In this document: positions 19,177-27,198 of the stretch, piece by piece
Layout of the letters: every line of letters begins with the position of its first letter
Numbering within the stretch: position 1 is the stretch's first letter
DNA from: Bradyrhizobium sp. WBOS07
Lineage (GTDB): Bacteria; Pseudomonadota; Alphaproteobacteria; Rhizobiales; Xanthobacteraceae
Length of the DNA: 64,000 nt
Reading direction: 5' to 3'
Assembly: GCF_024585165.1 (NCBI RefSeq)
Contig: NZ_CP029008.1
Span: 2,108,001 to 2,172,000 of the forward strand
Program-made: the position numbers and the translations under genes
The notes under the pieces: generated by a model
What the model was told of the DNA's origin: nothing
Seen by the model: the letters and a program-made list of their open reading frames with translations, nothing else
Database searches by the model: none

Positions 19177-19617
19177 TGTCCGGATCGCGCTGGCCGTTGT
19201 GGCTGACGCGGTGAGCAGAAGTCGGGACGGGGCCGAAATGTTCCGCCGGACCGTTTCCAATTGGTCATCCGGCCGCATGGCGCAGCGTCGCACTACCTGA
19301 CGAGCCGGGCCGACGCCGGCGTGACGCTGGCGACATTCAGCAGCGGCTGCTGGAAACCTAGGCCGTTGACCAGGAGGTCGGCGGCCACGATCAGCAGCAG
19401 AACAGCCGACACCATCGTCGCGAGAAAATACCTATCCATGCCGGGTCAAGCCGCGATGGCCGGAATCCGTTCCCCTCGAGGCGTCATGTGGTTGTGGATG
19501 GCGGGGGTCGGTCGCTGAGCAAGCGCCGCGGAATTGTCGCAATTCGGCAACAATGTGGTACGAATACATCAGTATCCGCGCGCCCGCGGACCCCTTTTCA
19601 GCATCGCCATTGCCGGA
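19177..19617. other. intergenic region between ntrC and ntrY
   Basis: About 440 bases between the two Ntr operons. The only thing I can support inside it is a possible small membrane-protein gene on the minus strand (19293-19439). The ntrY promoter should lie at about 19500-19600, but no clear motif was found. Confidence 0.4.
19293..19439 (-). CDS. possible 48-residue membrane micropeptide
   Basis: ATG 19439 opens a 48-codon frame on the strand opposite to ntrC and ntrY. The product starts MDRYFLATMVSAVLLLIVAA, one good membrane helix with a short charged N-terminus, then continues into a polar tail ending ARLVR. The hydrophobic pattern is more protein-like than that of random frames here. 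No convincing ribosome site precedes the ATG, so expression is uncertain. I do not recognise a family. Confidence 0.3.
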   Translation of the reverse strand: MDRYFLATMVSAVLLLIVAADLLVNGLGFQQPLLNVASVTPASARLVR

Positions 19618-22020
19618 ATGACCAGCGCAGAGACCTCGGCCGCACACTTTGACACGGCCCCAGCGGAAGAGCCCCGGCGTTGGTCGGCGCGACGCTGGCT
19701 GGCTCCGTTTGCCGTGGCGCTGGCGCTGCTGTCGGCCTTCCTGACCTTCCTGGTCCTGACCGGCCTCACCCGGATCGAGCCGACGCCCGAGGTGGTCCGC
19801 TCGATCTATCTGATCAACGCGGCCACCATCCTGCTGCTGGTCGGCATCATCGTCCGCGAGCTCTGGCAGCTGATCCTGGCGCGGCGGCGGGGCCGGGCGG
19901 CGGCGCGCCTCCATGTCCAGATCGTCAGCCTGTTCTCGATCGTGGCGGTGCTGCCGGCCGTGCTGGTCGCCATCGTCGCCAATGTCACCATCGAGCGTGG
20001 CCTCGACCGGCTGTTCTCCGGGCCGACCAAGCAGGTGATCCAGAACTCGCTGACGATCGCGCGGGCCTACATGCAGGACCATGCCCAGCTGATCCGCGGC
20101 GACATTCTCGGCATGGCCAACGACATCGCGCATGCCCGGCCGCTCTACGACCAGGATCGTCGCACGTTCCGCGAGATGCTGACCGCCAGCGCCGGCTCGC
20201 GCAATCTGCCGGGCGCGATGATCATCGACAAGAACACCAACATCCTGGAATCCGCCGACACCGGCATGCGGCTGGCTTATTCGCCGCCGGCGCCAGACTT
20301 CCTCAGCAACGTCAACGAGAACGAGCCCGAGATCGCGGTGCTCCCCGATGCGAGCTTCGTCGCCGCGGTGATCCGGTTGCGCGCGTTCAACGACACCTTC
20401 CTCTATGTCGCCCGCCCGCTTGATCCCAACGTCGTCAATCAGCTCAAGCAGACCGAGGTCAGCGTCGCCGAATATGCCCAGATCGAGTCGCGCCGGCTCG
20501 GTATCCAGGTCGCCTTCGCGCTGATGTTCGCCGTGATCGCGCTGACCATCCTGATGGCGTCGGTGCTGATCGGCCTCAACTTTGCCAACTCGCTGGTCTC
20601 GCCGATCCGGCGGCTGATGAACGCGGCCCACACGGTCTCGACCGGCGATCTCCATGTCCAGGTGCCGGTGCACCAGTCCGAAGGCGATCTGGCCCAGCTT
20701 GGCGAGACCTTCAACAAGATGACGCAGGAATTGCGCAGCCAGCGTGACGAGCTCGTCAACGCCAGCGACCTCATCGACAGTCGCCGCCGCTTCATCGAGG
20801 CCGTGCTGTCCTCGGCGAGCGCCGGCATCATCGGGGTCGACGCCTCCGGCAGCGTCGGCATTCTGAACCGCTCGGCCGAGAAGCTGATCGGGCACGCCGA
20901 ATCCGAGACGCTCGGCCATCCGCTCTCCGACGTGCTGCCCGAGCTCGACGAGATGATGAAGGCGGCGCGGGAAGGGACCCAGCGCCTGGTGCAGGGCCAG
21001 ATCACGATCACGCGCGACGGCCAGGAACGCAATCTGTCGGTCCGGGTCAGCGCCGAGAAGAATCAGCCGCACGACAGCTACATCATCACGCTCGACGACA
21101 TCACCGAACTGGTCTCGGCGCAGCGCACCTCGGCCTGGGGCGACGTGGCGCGCCGTATCGCGCACGAGATCAAGAACCCGCTGACGCCGATCCAGCTCTC
21201 GGCCGAACGCATCCGCCGCAAGTTCGGCAAGGACATCACCGAGGCCAAGGACAAGCAGATCTTCGACCAGTGCACCGACACCATCGTGCGCCAGGTCGAC
21301 GACATCCGCCGCATGGTCGACGAGTTCTCGCGCTTTGCCCGGATGCCGAAGCCGGTGATGGAGGGCGAGGACGTCGCCGACACCGTGCGGCAGGCCGTGT
21401 TCCTGATGAAGGTCGCCCATCCCGAGATCGACATCGAGGCCGAGTTCAAGCAGGATCCGCTCCGGGCCCAGTTCGATCGCCGGCTGATCTCCCAGGCGGT
21501 CACCAACATCGTCAAGAACGCCACCGAGGCGATCGAGCAGGTCCCGCCGGAAGAGCTCGGCAAAGGCCGGATCGACGTCGTCGTCTCCCGCGAGGGCGAT
21601 GACGTGTTGATCGACGTCATCGACAACGGCATCGGCCTGCCCAAGGTCGCGCGCTCGCGGCTGCTCGAACCCTACGTCACGACCCGGGCCAAGGGCACCG
21701 GCCTTGGCCTTGCGATCGTCGGCCGCGTGCTGGAAGACCATGGCGGCCGCATCGAGCTGAAGGATGCCTCCGACTTCCGCGAGGGCCAGCGCGGTGCCTG
21801 GATGCGGATGCGCTTTGCCATCTCCGGGCAACCCGCCAAAACCGAGGGAGCCGAGCAGGCGTCGGCGGCCAAGAACATCACTAAGGACATCACCAAGGAC
21901 ACCGTGACGGGGCCGGCCAAAGAGGCGGCGCCGGAAACAAAAGAGCCGGCGGCCGAAACCAAAGAGCCCGCTGAAAAGACCAATGAATCAACGAAAATCG
22001 AAGCCTCAACAGGCAGCTGA
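19618..22020 (+). CDS. ntrY: membrane histidine kinase NtrY
   Basis: Sensor kinase of the NtrY-NtrX pair, linked in alphaproteobacteria to nitrogen metabolism, redox and envelope control. About 800 residues. Three N-terminal membrane helices (about residues 25-135) are followed by a periplasmic loop and a further helix (VAFALMFAVIALTILMASVL). Then come HAMP, PAS, the H-box [20 protein letters not shown] and the ATPase domain (NIVKNATEAIEQ, DNGIGLP, GTGLGLAIVGR). A low-complexity Lys/Glu/Thr tail of about 60 residues (KEAAPETKEPAAETKEP) ends the protein. ATG 19618 is preferred over a TTG at 19534, which would add a segment not typical of the family. Confidence 0.94.
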   Translation: MTSAETSAAHFDTAPAEEPRRWSARRWLAPFAVALALLSAFLTFLVLTGLTRIEPTPEVVRSIYLINAATILLLVGIIVRELWQLILARRRGRAAARLHVQIVSLFSIVAVLPAVLVAIVANVTIERGLDRLFSGPTKQVIQNSLTIARAYMQDHAQLIRGDILGMANDIAHARPLYDQDRRTFREMLTASAGSRNLPGAMIIDKNTNILESADTGMRLAYSPPAPDFLSNVNENEPEIAVLPDASFVAAVIRLRAFNDTFLYVARPLDPNVVNQLKQTEVSVAEYAQIESRRLGIQVAFALMFAVIALTILMASVLIGLNFANSLVSPIRRLMNAAHTVSTGDLHVQVPVHQSEGDLAQLGETFNKMTQELRSQRDELVNASDLIDSRRRFIEAVLSSASAGIIGVDASGSVGILNRSAEKLIGHAESETLGHPLSDVLPELDEMMKAAREGTQRLVQGQITITRDGQERNLSVRVSAEKNQPHDSYIITLDDITELVSAQRTSAWGDVARRIAHEIKNPLTPIQLSAERIRRKFGKDITEAKDKQIFDQCTDTIVRQVDDIRRMVDEFSRFARMPKPVMEGEDVADTVRQAVFLMKVAHPEIDIEAEFKQDPLRAQFDRRLISQAVTNIVKNATEAIEQVPPEELGKGRIDVVVSREGDDVLIDVIDNGIGLPKVARSRLLEPYVTTRAKGTGLGLAIVGRVLEDHGGRIELKDASDFREGQRGAWMRMRFAISGQPAKTEGAEQASAAKNITKDITKDTVTGPAKEAAPETKEPAAETKEPAEKTNESTKIEASTGS

Positions 22021-22037
22021 CATGACAGGCGCGATCC

Positions 22038-23408
22038 ATGGCAAGTGAAATTCTGATTGTCGATGATGAGGCCGATATTCGCGATCTCGTTGCGGGCATT
22101 CTCGAGGACGAGGGCTTCGTGACCCGAACCGCACGCGACAGCGATACGGCACTTGCCGAGATCGCCAACCGCAGGCCGCACCTGGTGTTCCTCGACATCT
22201 GGCTGCAAGGCTCCAAGCTCGACGGCTTGCAGCTGCTGGAGCAGGTCAAGAAAGACAACGCCGACCTGCCGGTCGTGATGATCTCCGGCCACGGCAACAT
22301 CGAGACCGCAGTCGCCGCGATCAAGCGCGGCGCCTACGACTTCATCGAGAAGCCGTTCAAGGCCGACCGCTTGATCCTGGTCGCGACCCGGGCGCTGGAG
22401 AACTCGCGGCTGAAGCGCGAGGTCAAGGAGCTGAAGCAGCTCGCGCCGAGCGCGAGCCAACTCGTCGGCCGGTCGCCCAGCATGAACCAGCTGCGCCAGA
22501 CCATCGAGCGCGCCGCCAAGGCCAACAGCCGCATCCTGATCGTCGGCCCCGCCGGCGCCGGCAAGGAATTGACCGCACGCACGCTGCACACGGCCTCGGG
22601 CCGTGCCGACGGTCCCTTCGTCGTCATCAACGCCGCCGCGATCACGCCCGAGCGCATGGAGCACGAGCTGTTCGGCATCGAGCAGTCCAACGGCGAGCAG
22701 CCGCGCAAGCCAGGCGCGCTTGAGGAAGCCCATGGCGGCACGCTGTTCATCGACGAGATCGCGGACATGCCGCGCGAGACCCAGAACAAGATCCTGCGCG
22801 TGCTGGTGGAGCAGTCGTTCCAGCGCGTCGGCGGCACCGCCAAGGTGCAGGTCGACGTGCGCATCATCTCCTCGACCGCGCGCAACCTCGAAGAGGAGAT
22901 CGCGGCCGGCCGTTTCCGCGAGGACCTCTATCACCGGCTCTCGGTGGTGCCGATCCGCGTGCCCGCGCTCTCGGAACGGCGCGAGGACATCCCGGAACTG
23001 ATCGACTATTTCATGGAGCAGATCTCGGCCGGCAGCGGCCTGCCCAAGCGGCAGATCGGGCAGGACGCGATGGCCGTGCTGCAATCGCATGTCTGGCCAG
23101 GCAATGTCCGCCAGCTCCGCAACAACGTCGAGAGGGTGATGATTCTCGCGGCAGGCGGGCCGGAGGTCATCATCACGGCGGACATGTTGCCACAGGACGT
23201 CGGCTCCATGGTGCCGGCGATGCCGACCAGCAACAATGGCGAGCACATCATGGGCCTGCCGCTACGTGAGGCGCGCGAAGTGTTCGAGCGCGACTATTTG
23301 ATTGCACAGATCAGCCGTTTCTCAGGAAATATTTCTCGCACGGCCGAGTTCGTTGGCATGGAACGGTCGGCGCTGCATCGAAAGTTGAAGGCGCTCGGTG
23401 TCGGCTAG
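22038..23408 (+). CDS. ntrX: response regulator NtrX
   Basis: Partner of NtrY, 456 residues. The receiver domain has D53 (LVFLDIWLQG), and the AAA+ domain has Walker A GPAGAGKE and Walker B GGTLFIDEIADMP. The Fis-type HTH is SGNISRTAEFVGMERSAL. The GAFTGA loop that contacts sigma-54 is absent: between HELFGIE and the Walker B motif the sequence reads QSNGEQPRKPGALEEAH. NtrX of alphaproteobacteria is known to lack this loop and is thought to act at non-sigma-54 promoters. It starts 17 bases after ntrY, same operon. Confidence 0.95.
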   Translation: MASEILIVDDEADIRDLVAGILEDEGFVTRTARDSDTALAEIANRRPHLVFLDIWLQGSKLDGLQLLEQVKKDNADLPVVMISGHGNIETAVAAIKRGAYDFIEKPFKADRLILVATRALENSRLKREVKELKQLAPSASQLVGRSPSMNQLRQTIERAAKANSRILIVGPAGAGKELTARTLHTASGRADGPFVVINAAAITPERMEHELFGIEQSNGEQPRKPGALEEAHGGTLFIDEIADMPRETQNKILRVLVEQSFQRVGGTAKVQVDVRIISSTARNLEEEIAAGRFREDLYHRLSVVPIRVPALSERREDIPELIDYFMEQISAGSGLPKRQIGQDAMAVLQSHVWPGNVRQLRNNVERVMILAAGGPEVIITADMLPQDVGSMVPAMPTSNNGEHIMGLPLREAREVFERDYLIAQISRFSGNISRTAEFVGMERSALHRKLKALGVG

Positions 23409-23722
23409 CGCCTCTTCGCGCGAAGCGGCCGCCGGCTCGCATGCGGAAAGAGACGTGAAAACAAGAATCTAGCGCCGCGACATGGCGGCGGCAGCTGAGG
23501 GATAAACCGCAAAAATCATCGATTTCCGTATTTTTTCGGGACAATCAGCCGGGGGCTGCCACGCGAAGCGGCTTGCCTAATAGGCCCACCTGTCCTCTAA
23601 TCGCACAGCTGTTCCGTCCGAGGGGGATCTCATGACGGAACGGCAACCGGGAGAGGCCCCGAACCTCACAAAGAGGGCCGCGACCGGCGCAATAAAAAGA
23701 AACTCAAAGCGAGAAAAAAACA
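23409..23722 (+). other. hfq leader region
   Basis: A 314-base gap between ntrX and hfq. It contains a good promoter (23573-23601) and a hairpin (23611-23641) that encloses a strong Shine-Dalgarno-like GAGGGGG and an ATG. This gives a leader of roughly 115 bases. The frame starting at that ATG (23632) runs out of frame over all of hfq and is unlikely to encode a functional protein. Confidence 0.5.
23573..23601 (+). promoter_or_regulatory. candidate hfq promoter
   Basis: TTGCCT (23573-23578) and TCTAAT (23596-23601) with a 17-base spacer, about 120 bases upstream of the hfq ATG. Spacing is ideal for the housekeeping sigma factor. By-eye prediction. Confidence 0.45.
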
Positions 23723-23971
23723 ATGGCGGCAGACCGCGCACAAAACCTACAGGACACCTTCCTCAATCACGTTCGCAAAACCAAGACGCCACTGACGATC
23801 TTTCTGGTCAACGGAGTGAAGCTCCAGGGCATCGTGACCTGGTTCGACAATTTCTGTTTGCTGCTTCGGCGCGACGGTCATTCGCAGCTGGTCTACAAGC
23901 ATGCGATCTCGACTATCATGCCTGGCGCTCCGATCCAGCTGTTCGAAGGCGGCGAGGATCAGCCGGCTTGA
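23723..23971 (+). CDS. hfq: RNA chaperone Hfq
   Basis: Hexameric Sm-like RNA-binding protein that helps small RNAs pair with mRNAs; in rhizobia (NrfA) it affects nif gene expression. The 82-residue product has the Sm1 motif ([26 protein letters not shown]) and the Sm2 motif [10 protein letters not shown]. The proximal-face residues are conserved. The C-terminal tail is very short ([15 protein letters not shown]), as in other alphaproteobacteria. The ribosome site is weak (GCGAG before an A-run). hflX starts 11 bases downstream, the usual partner. Confidence 0.97.
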   Translation: MAADRAQNLQDTFLNHVRKTKTPLTIFLVNGVKLQGIVTWFDNFCLLLRRDGHSQLVYKHAISTIMPGAPIQLFEGGEDQPA

Positions 23972-23982
23972 GAGTGATCTGA

Positions 23983-25365
23983 TTGGAACCCCGGAATTTC
24001 GACGGGGATGCCGACCGTCCGCGGTCGGCAGGGGCTAAGCAAACGGGGCGGGTGCTTGTCGTCGGCCCCTATTTGCGAGTGCGCGCAGGCAGTGCCGACG
24101 CGCAATCGGAAGCTCATGTCCTGCGTGACGTCGAGGCCCGGCTCGACGAAGCCGCCGGCCTTGCACGCGCGATCGATCTCGTCGTCGCCGACGCCATCGT
24201 CGCGCCGGTCAGCCAGATCCGCCCCGCCACCTATATCGGCAAGGGCAAGGTCGAGGAGATCGCCGGCCTGATCAAGACCCTCGACGTCGAGCTCGTGGTG
24301 ATGGATTGCGCGCTGGCGCCGATTCAGCAGCGCAATCTCGAGAAAGAGCTGCACGCCAAGGTGCTTGACCGCACCGGCCTCATTCTTGAAATCTTCGGCC
24401 GCCGTGCCAAGACGCGGGAAGGCTCGCTCCAGGTCGAGCTCGCGCATCTCAACTACCAGCGCTCGCGCCTGGTGCGCTCATGGACCCATCTGGAGCGCCA
24501 GCGCGGCGGCTTCGGCTTCATGGGCGGTCCCGGCGAGACCCAGATCGAAGCGGACCGCCGCCTCATCCAGGAGCGCATCTCCAAGCTCGAGGGCGAGCTG
24601 AAGAAGGTGCAGGCGACGCGGCGGCTGCACCGTGCGGGACGTCAGCGCGTGCCGTATCGCGTCGTCGCGCTGGTCGGCTACACCAATGCCGGCAAGTCCA
24701 CGCTGTTCAACCGCCTGACCCGCGCCGACGTGCAGGCCGCCGACATGCTGTTTGCGACGCTCGATCCGACCTTGCGCGCACTCAACCTGCCGCATGGCGG
24801 CAAGGCCATGCTGTCGGACACGGTCGGCTTCATCTCCAACCTGCCGACCCAGCTGGTCGCCGCCTTTCGCGCCACGCTGGAAGAGGTGCTCGAGGCCGAC
24901 GTCATTCTCCATGTGCGCGACATCTCGCATGAGGATGCCGAGGCCCAGCAGAGCGACGTCGACGCAGTGCTGCGCCAGCTCGGCATCAACCCCGATGATT
25001 CAGGCCGCATCATCGAGGTCTGGAACAAGATCGACCGTTACGATTCCGAGCAGCGCGAGGAGCTGCTGAACATCGCGGCGCGCCGGCCCGCGGACCATCC
25101 CGCCATGCTGGTCTCCGCCGTCACGGGCGAGGGCGTCGATGCCTTGCTCGCCGCGATCGAGGAACGCCTTGCCGCCAAGCGCACCACGCTCGACCTCTCC
25201 ATCGACGCCGCCGACGGCGCCGGCATCAGCTGGCTGCACCGCAATGCCGAGGTGCTGTCCAAGGAGCTGCACGACGGCCGCTTCGACATGACGGTGCGGG
25301 TGGACGAGACCAAGCGGGACATCGTGGTGTCGAGGTTCGACGCGGTGCCGCATCTTGCCACGTAA
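23983..25365 (+). CDS. hflX: ribosome-associated GTPase HflX
   Basis: GTPase that binds the 50S subunit and rescues stalled or heat-damaged ribosomes. The N-terminal HflX domain (VADAIVAPVSQIRPATYIGKG) is followed by the family motif FGFMGGPGETQIEADRR. The G domain has G1 GYTNAGKST, G3 DTVGFI and G4 NKID. The 460-residue length includes a C-terminal extension usual in Rhizobiales. The predicted start is TTG 23983, 11 bases after hfq; no in-frame ATG fits better. It is convergent with mazG. Confidence 0.94.
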   Translation: MEPRNFDGDADRPRSAGAKQTGRVLVVGPYLRVRAGSADAQSEAHVLRDVEARLDEAAGLARAIDLVVADAIVAPVSQIRPATYIGKGKVEEIAGLIKTLDVELVVMDCALAPIQQRNLEKELHAKVLDRTGLILEIFGRRAKTREGSLQVELAHLNYQRSRLVRSWTHLERQRGGFGFMGGPGETQIEADRRLIQERISKLEGELKKVQATRRLHRAGRQRVPYRVVALVGYTNAGKSTLFNRLTRADVQAADMLFATLDPTLRALNLPHGGKAMLSDTVGFISNLPTQLVAAFRATLEEVLEADVILHVRDISHEDAEAQQSDVDAVLRQLGINPDDSGRIIEVWNKIDRYDSEQREELLNIAARRPADHPAMLVSAVTGEGVDALLAAIEERLAAKRTTLDLSIDAADGAGISWLHRNAEVLSKELHDGRFDMTVRVDETKRDIVVSRFDAVPHLAT

Positions 25366-25370
25366 ACGGT

Positions 25371-25396
25371 GTCGTACCTGCGAACGCAGGGACGAC
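25371..25396. terminator. bidirectional hairpin between hflX and mazG
   Basis: GTCGT, then CCTGCG-AA-CGCAGG, then GACGAC form a near-perfect stem of about 12 bp lying between two convergent genes. I recall the core CCTGCGAACGCAGG as a common palindrome between convergent genes in Bradyrhizobium; this is unverified. Confidence 0.65.
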
Positions 25397-25403
25397 GGCG
25401 GAG

Positions 25404-26258
25404 CTAGCGGCTGGCTTCCTTGCGTTCTTCTGACGTTGGCTTCGTCTCGCCCTTCGCCTCGTTCCACAGCGCGTCCATCTCCGCGAGCGAAGCCTGCTCC
25501 AGCGTGCGGCCCTGCGCCTCCAGCGCTCGTTCGATATAGGCAAAGCGGCGCTCGAATTTTGCGTTGGTCGCACGCAACGCGGCTTCCGGATCGGCGTCGA
25601 TGTGGCGGGCGAGGTTGACGAGGGCGAACATCAGGTCGCCGGTCTCCTCCGCCAGCTCCTGCTTGTCGCCGCGGTCGAGTGCGGCCTCGATCTCGTCGGC
25701 CTCCTCGCGGATCTTGGCCAGCACCGCGCGCGGGTCGTTCCAGTCGAAGCCGACGGTCGAGGCCTTGCGCTGCAGCTCCATGGCGCGAGTCAGCGCGGGC
25801 TGGCCGGCCTTCACGCCTGAGAGCAGCGATTTGTGCGCCGGTGTCTCCTCCGGCGGCCGGCGCGCGGCGCGCTCGGCTTTCTCCTCGGCCTTGATGCGGT
25901 CCCAGACTTCCTTGACGTGGGAGGAGGCGAGGTTGCCGTCCTTGTCGGCGAAGACGTGGGGATGGCGCCGGATCATCTTTCTCGTGATGGCTTCGACGAC
26001 GTCGCCGAACGCGAAAGCGTTCTGCTCCGAGGCCATCTGGGCGTGGAACACGACCTGCAACAGCAGGTCGCCGAGCTCCTCGCGCAAATCGTCGAGATCG
26101 CCGCGCGTGATGGCGTCCACCACCTCATAGGCTTCCTCGATCGTGTAGGGCGCGATGGTCGCAAAATTCTGCTCGAGATCCCAGGGGCAGCCGGACACCG
26201 GCGTGCGCAGCGCGGCCATGATCTCGATCAGGCGGGAAATGTCGCGGGAAGGGGTCAT
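25404..26258 (-). CDS. mazG: nucleoside triphosphate pyrophosphohydrolase MazG
   Basis: House-cleaning enzyme that hydrolyses (d)NTPs to the monophosphates and pyrophosphate, limiting mutagenic or signalling nucleotides. Two tandem MazG domains are visible in 284 residues. The first holds [12 protein letters not shown] and [15 protein letters not shown], the EExxE-type metal site. The second holds [15 protein letters not shown] and [19 protein letters not shown] 26258 is chosen because the product then starts [26 protein letters not shown], as the family does. The longer frame to 26450 overlaps queC and lacks homology. Confidence 0.93.
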   Translation of the reverse strand: MTPSRDISRLIEIMAALRTPVSGCPWDLEQNFATIAPYTIEEAYEVVDAITRGDLDDLREELGDLLLQVVFHAQMASEQNAFAFGDVVEAITRKMIRRHPHVFADKDGNLASSHVKEVWDRIKAEEKAERAARRPPEETPAHKSLLSGVKAGQPALTRAMELQRKASTVGFDWNDPRAVLAKIREEADEIEAALDRGDKQELAEETGDLMFALVNLARHIDADPEAALRATNAKFERRFAYIERALEAQGRTLEQASLAEMDALWNEAKGETKPTSEERKEASR

Positions 26259-26385
26259 CGCGGGGCTATTCTCCAGGGCTCCCTGCGTTATGCCAAAAGC
26301 CGGCCGCCGTTCCCAGCGCGGGCATGCGGAACGGGCTGATTTCCACCGATTGGCTGAGACGTTCCACAGTGCTAAAGCGCGGGAC

Positions 26386-27099
26386 ATGAACGACACATTC
26401 TCATCAGAGACCGCCTTGGTGCTGTTTTCCGGCGGCCAGGATTCCACCACCTGCCTTGCCTGGGCGCTCAGCCGCTTTTCGCGTGTCGAGACGCTGGGCT
26501 TCGACTACGGCCAGCGCCACGCCATCGAGCTCGCCTGCCGCGAGCGGCTGTTCGACGGCGTGAAGGCGTTGCGCGCGGATTGGGCCGCAAAGCTCGGCGA
26601 CAGCCATACCCTGGCGATCCCGACACTGGCGGCGGTGTCGGAGACCGCGCTGACGCGCGACGTCGAGATCGCAATGGGCGCCGACGGCCTGCCGAACACC
26701 TTCGTGCCCGGGCGTAACCTGGTTTTCCTGACCTTTGCGGCGGCGCTGGCCTACCGCCGCGGCATCACCCATATCGTCGGCGGCATGTGCGAGACGGATT
26801 ATTCCGGCTATCCCGATTGCCGCGACGAGACCATCCGCGCCATGCAGACGGCGCTCTCGCTCGGCATGGCCAGGACGTTCGAGCTCCATACGCCCTTGAT
26901 GTGGATCGACAAGGCCGCGACCTGGCAGCTGGCGCACGATCTCGGCGGCGAGGGGCTGGTCGATCTGATCCGCGAGCACTCCCACACCTGCTATCTCGGG
27001 ATGCGCGGCGCGCAGCACGACTGGGGCTATGGCTGCGGCGAGTGTCCGGCGTGCAGCCTGCGAGCAAAGGGGTGGCGGGAGTTCGTGGCGGGCAGATGA
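26386..27099 (+). CDS. queC: 7-cyano-7-deazaguanine synthase
   Basis: ATP-dependent enzyme that converts CDG to preQ0 for queuosine tRNA modification. The PP-loop is [19 protein letters not shown] (SGGxDS at residues about 15-20). The zinc site is C-terminal: HTCYLG and [14 protein letters not shown]. The length of 237 residues is typical. ATG 26386 places the PP-loop at the N-terminus as in other QueC proteins; the upstream extension lies over mazG. No other que gene is nearby. Confidence 0.96.
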   Translation: MNDTFSSETALVLFSGGQDSTTCLAWALSRFSRVETLGFDYGQRHAIELACRERLFDGVKALRADWAAKLGDSHTLAIPTLAAVSETALTRDVEIAMGADGLPNTFVPGRNLVFLTFAAALAYRRGITHIVGGMCETDYSGYPDCRDETIRAMQTALSLGMARTFELHTPLMWIDKAATWQLAHDLGGEGLVDLIREHSHTCYLGMRGAQHDWGYGCGECPACSLRAKGWREFVAGR

Positions 27100-27198
27100 T
27101 GCCGCTCAAGCGCGACGAGACCGAATCCCATCGCGCTTCTGGTTGTTGCCGGCGCATGACCTTTCCGGAAAACCCTGCGCACCTTCCCGGATCTCGCC

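Noticed and set aside
19432..21831. 799-codon frame antisense to ntrY
   Set aside because: Same high-GC artefact; ntrY motifs on the plus strand are complete.
23632..23982. 116-codon gene overlapping hfq in another frame
   Set aside because: It has a strong ribosome site but its product over hfq is shadow-like; I keep it only as a possible leader device, not as a protein gene.
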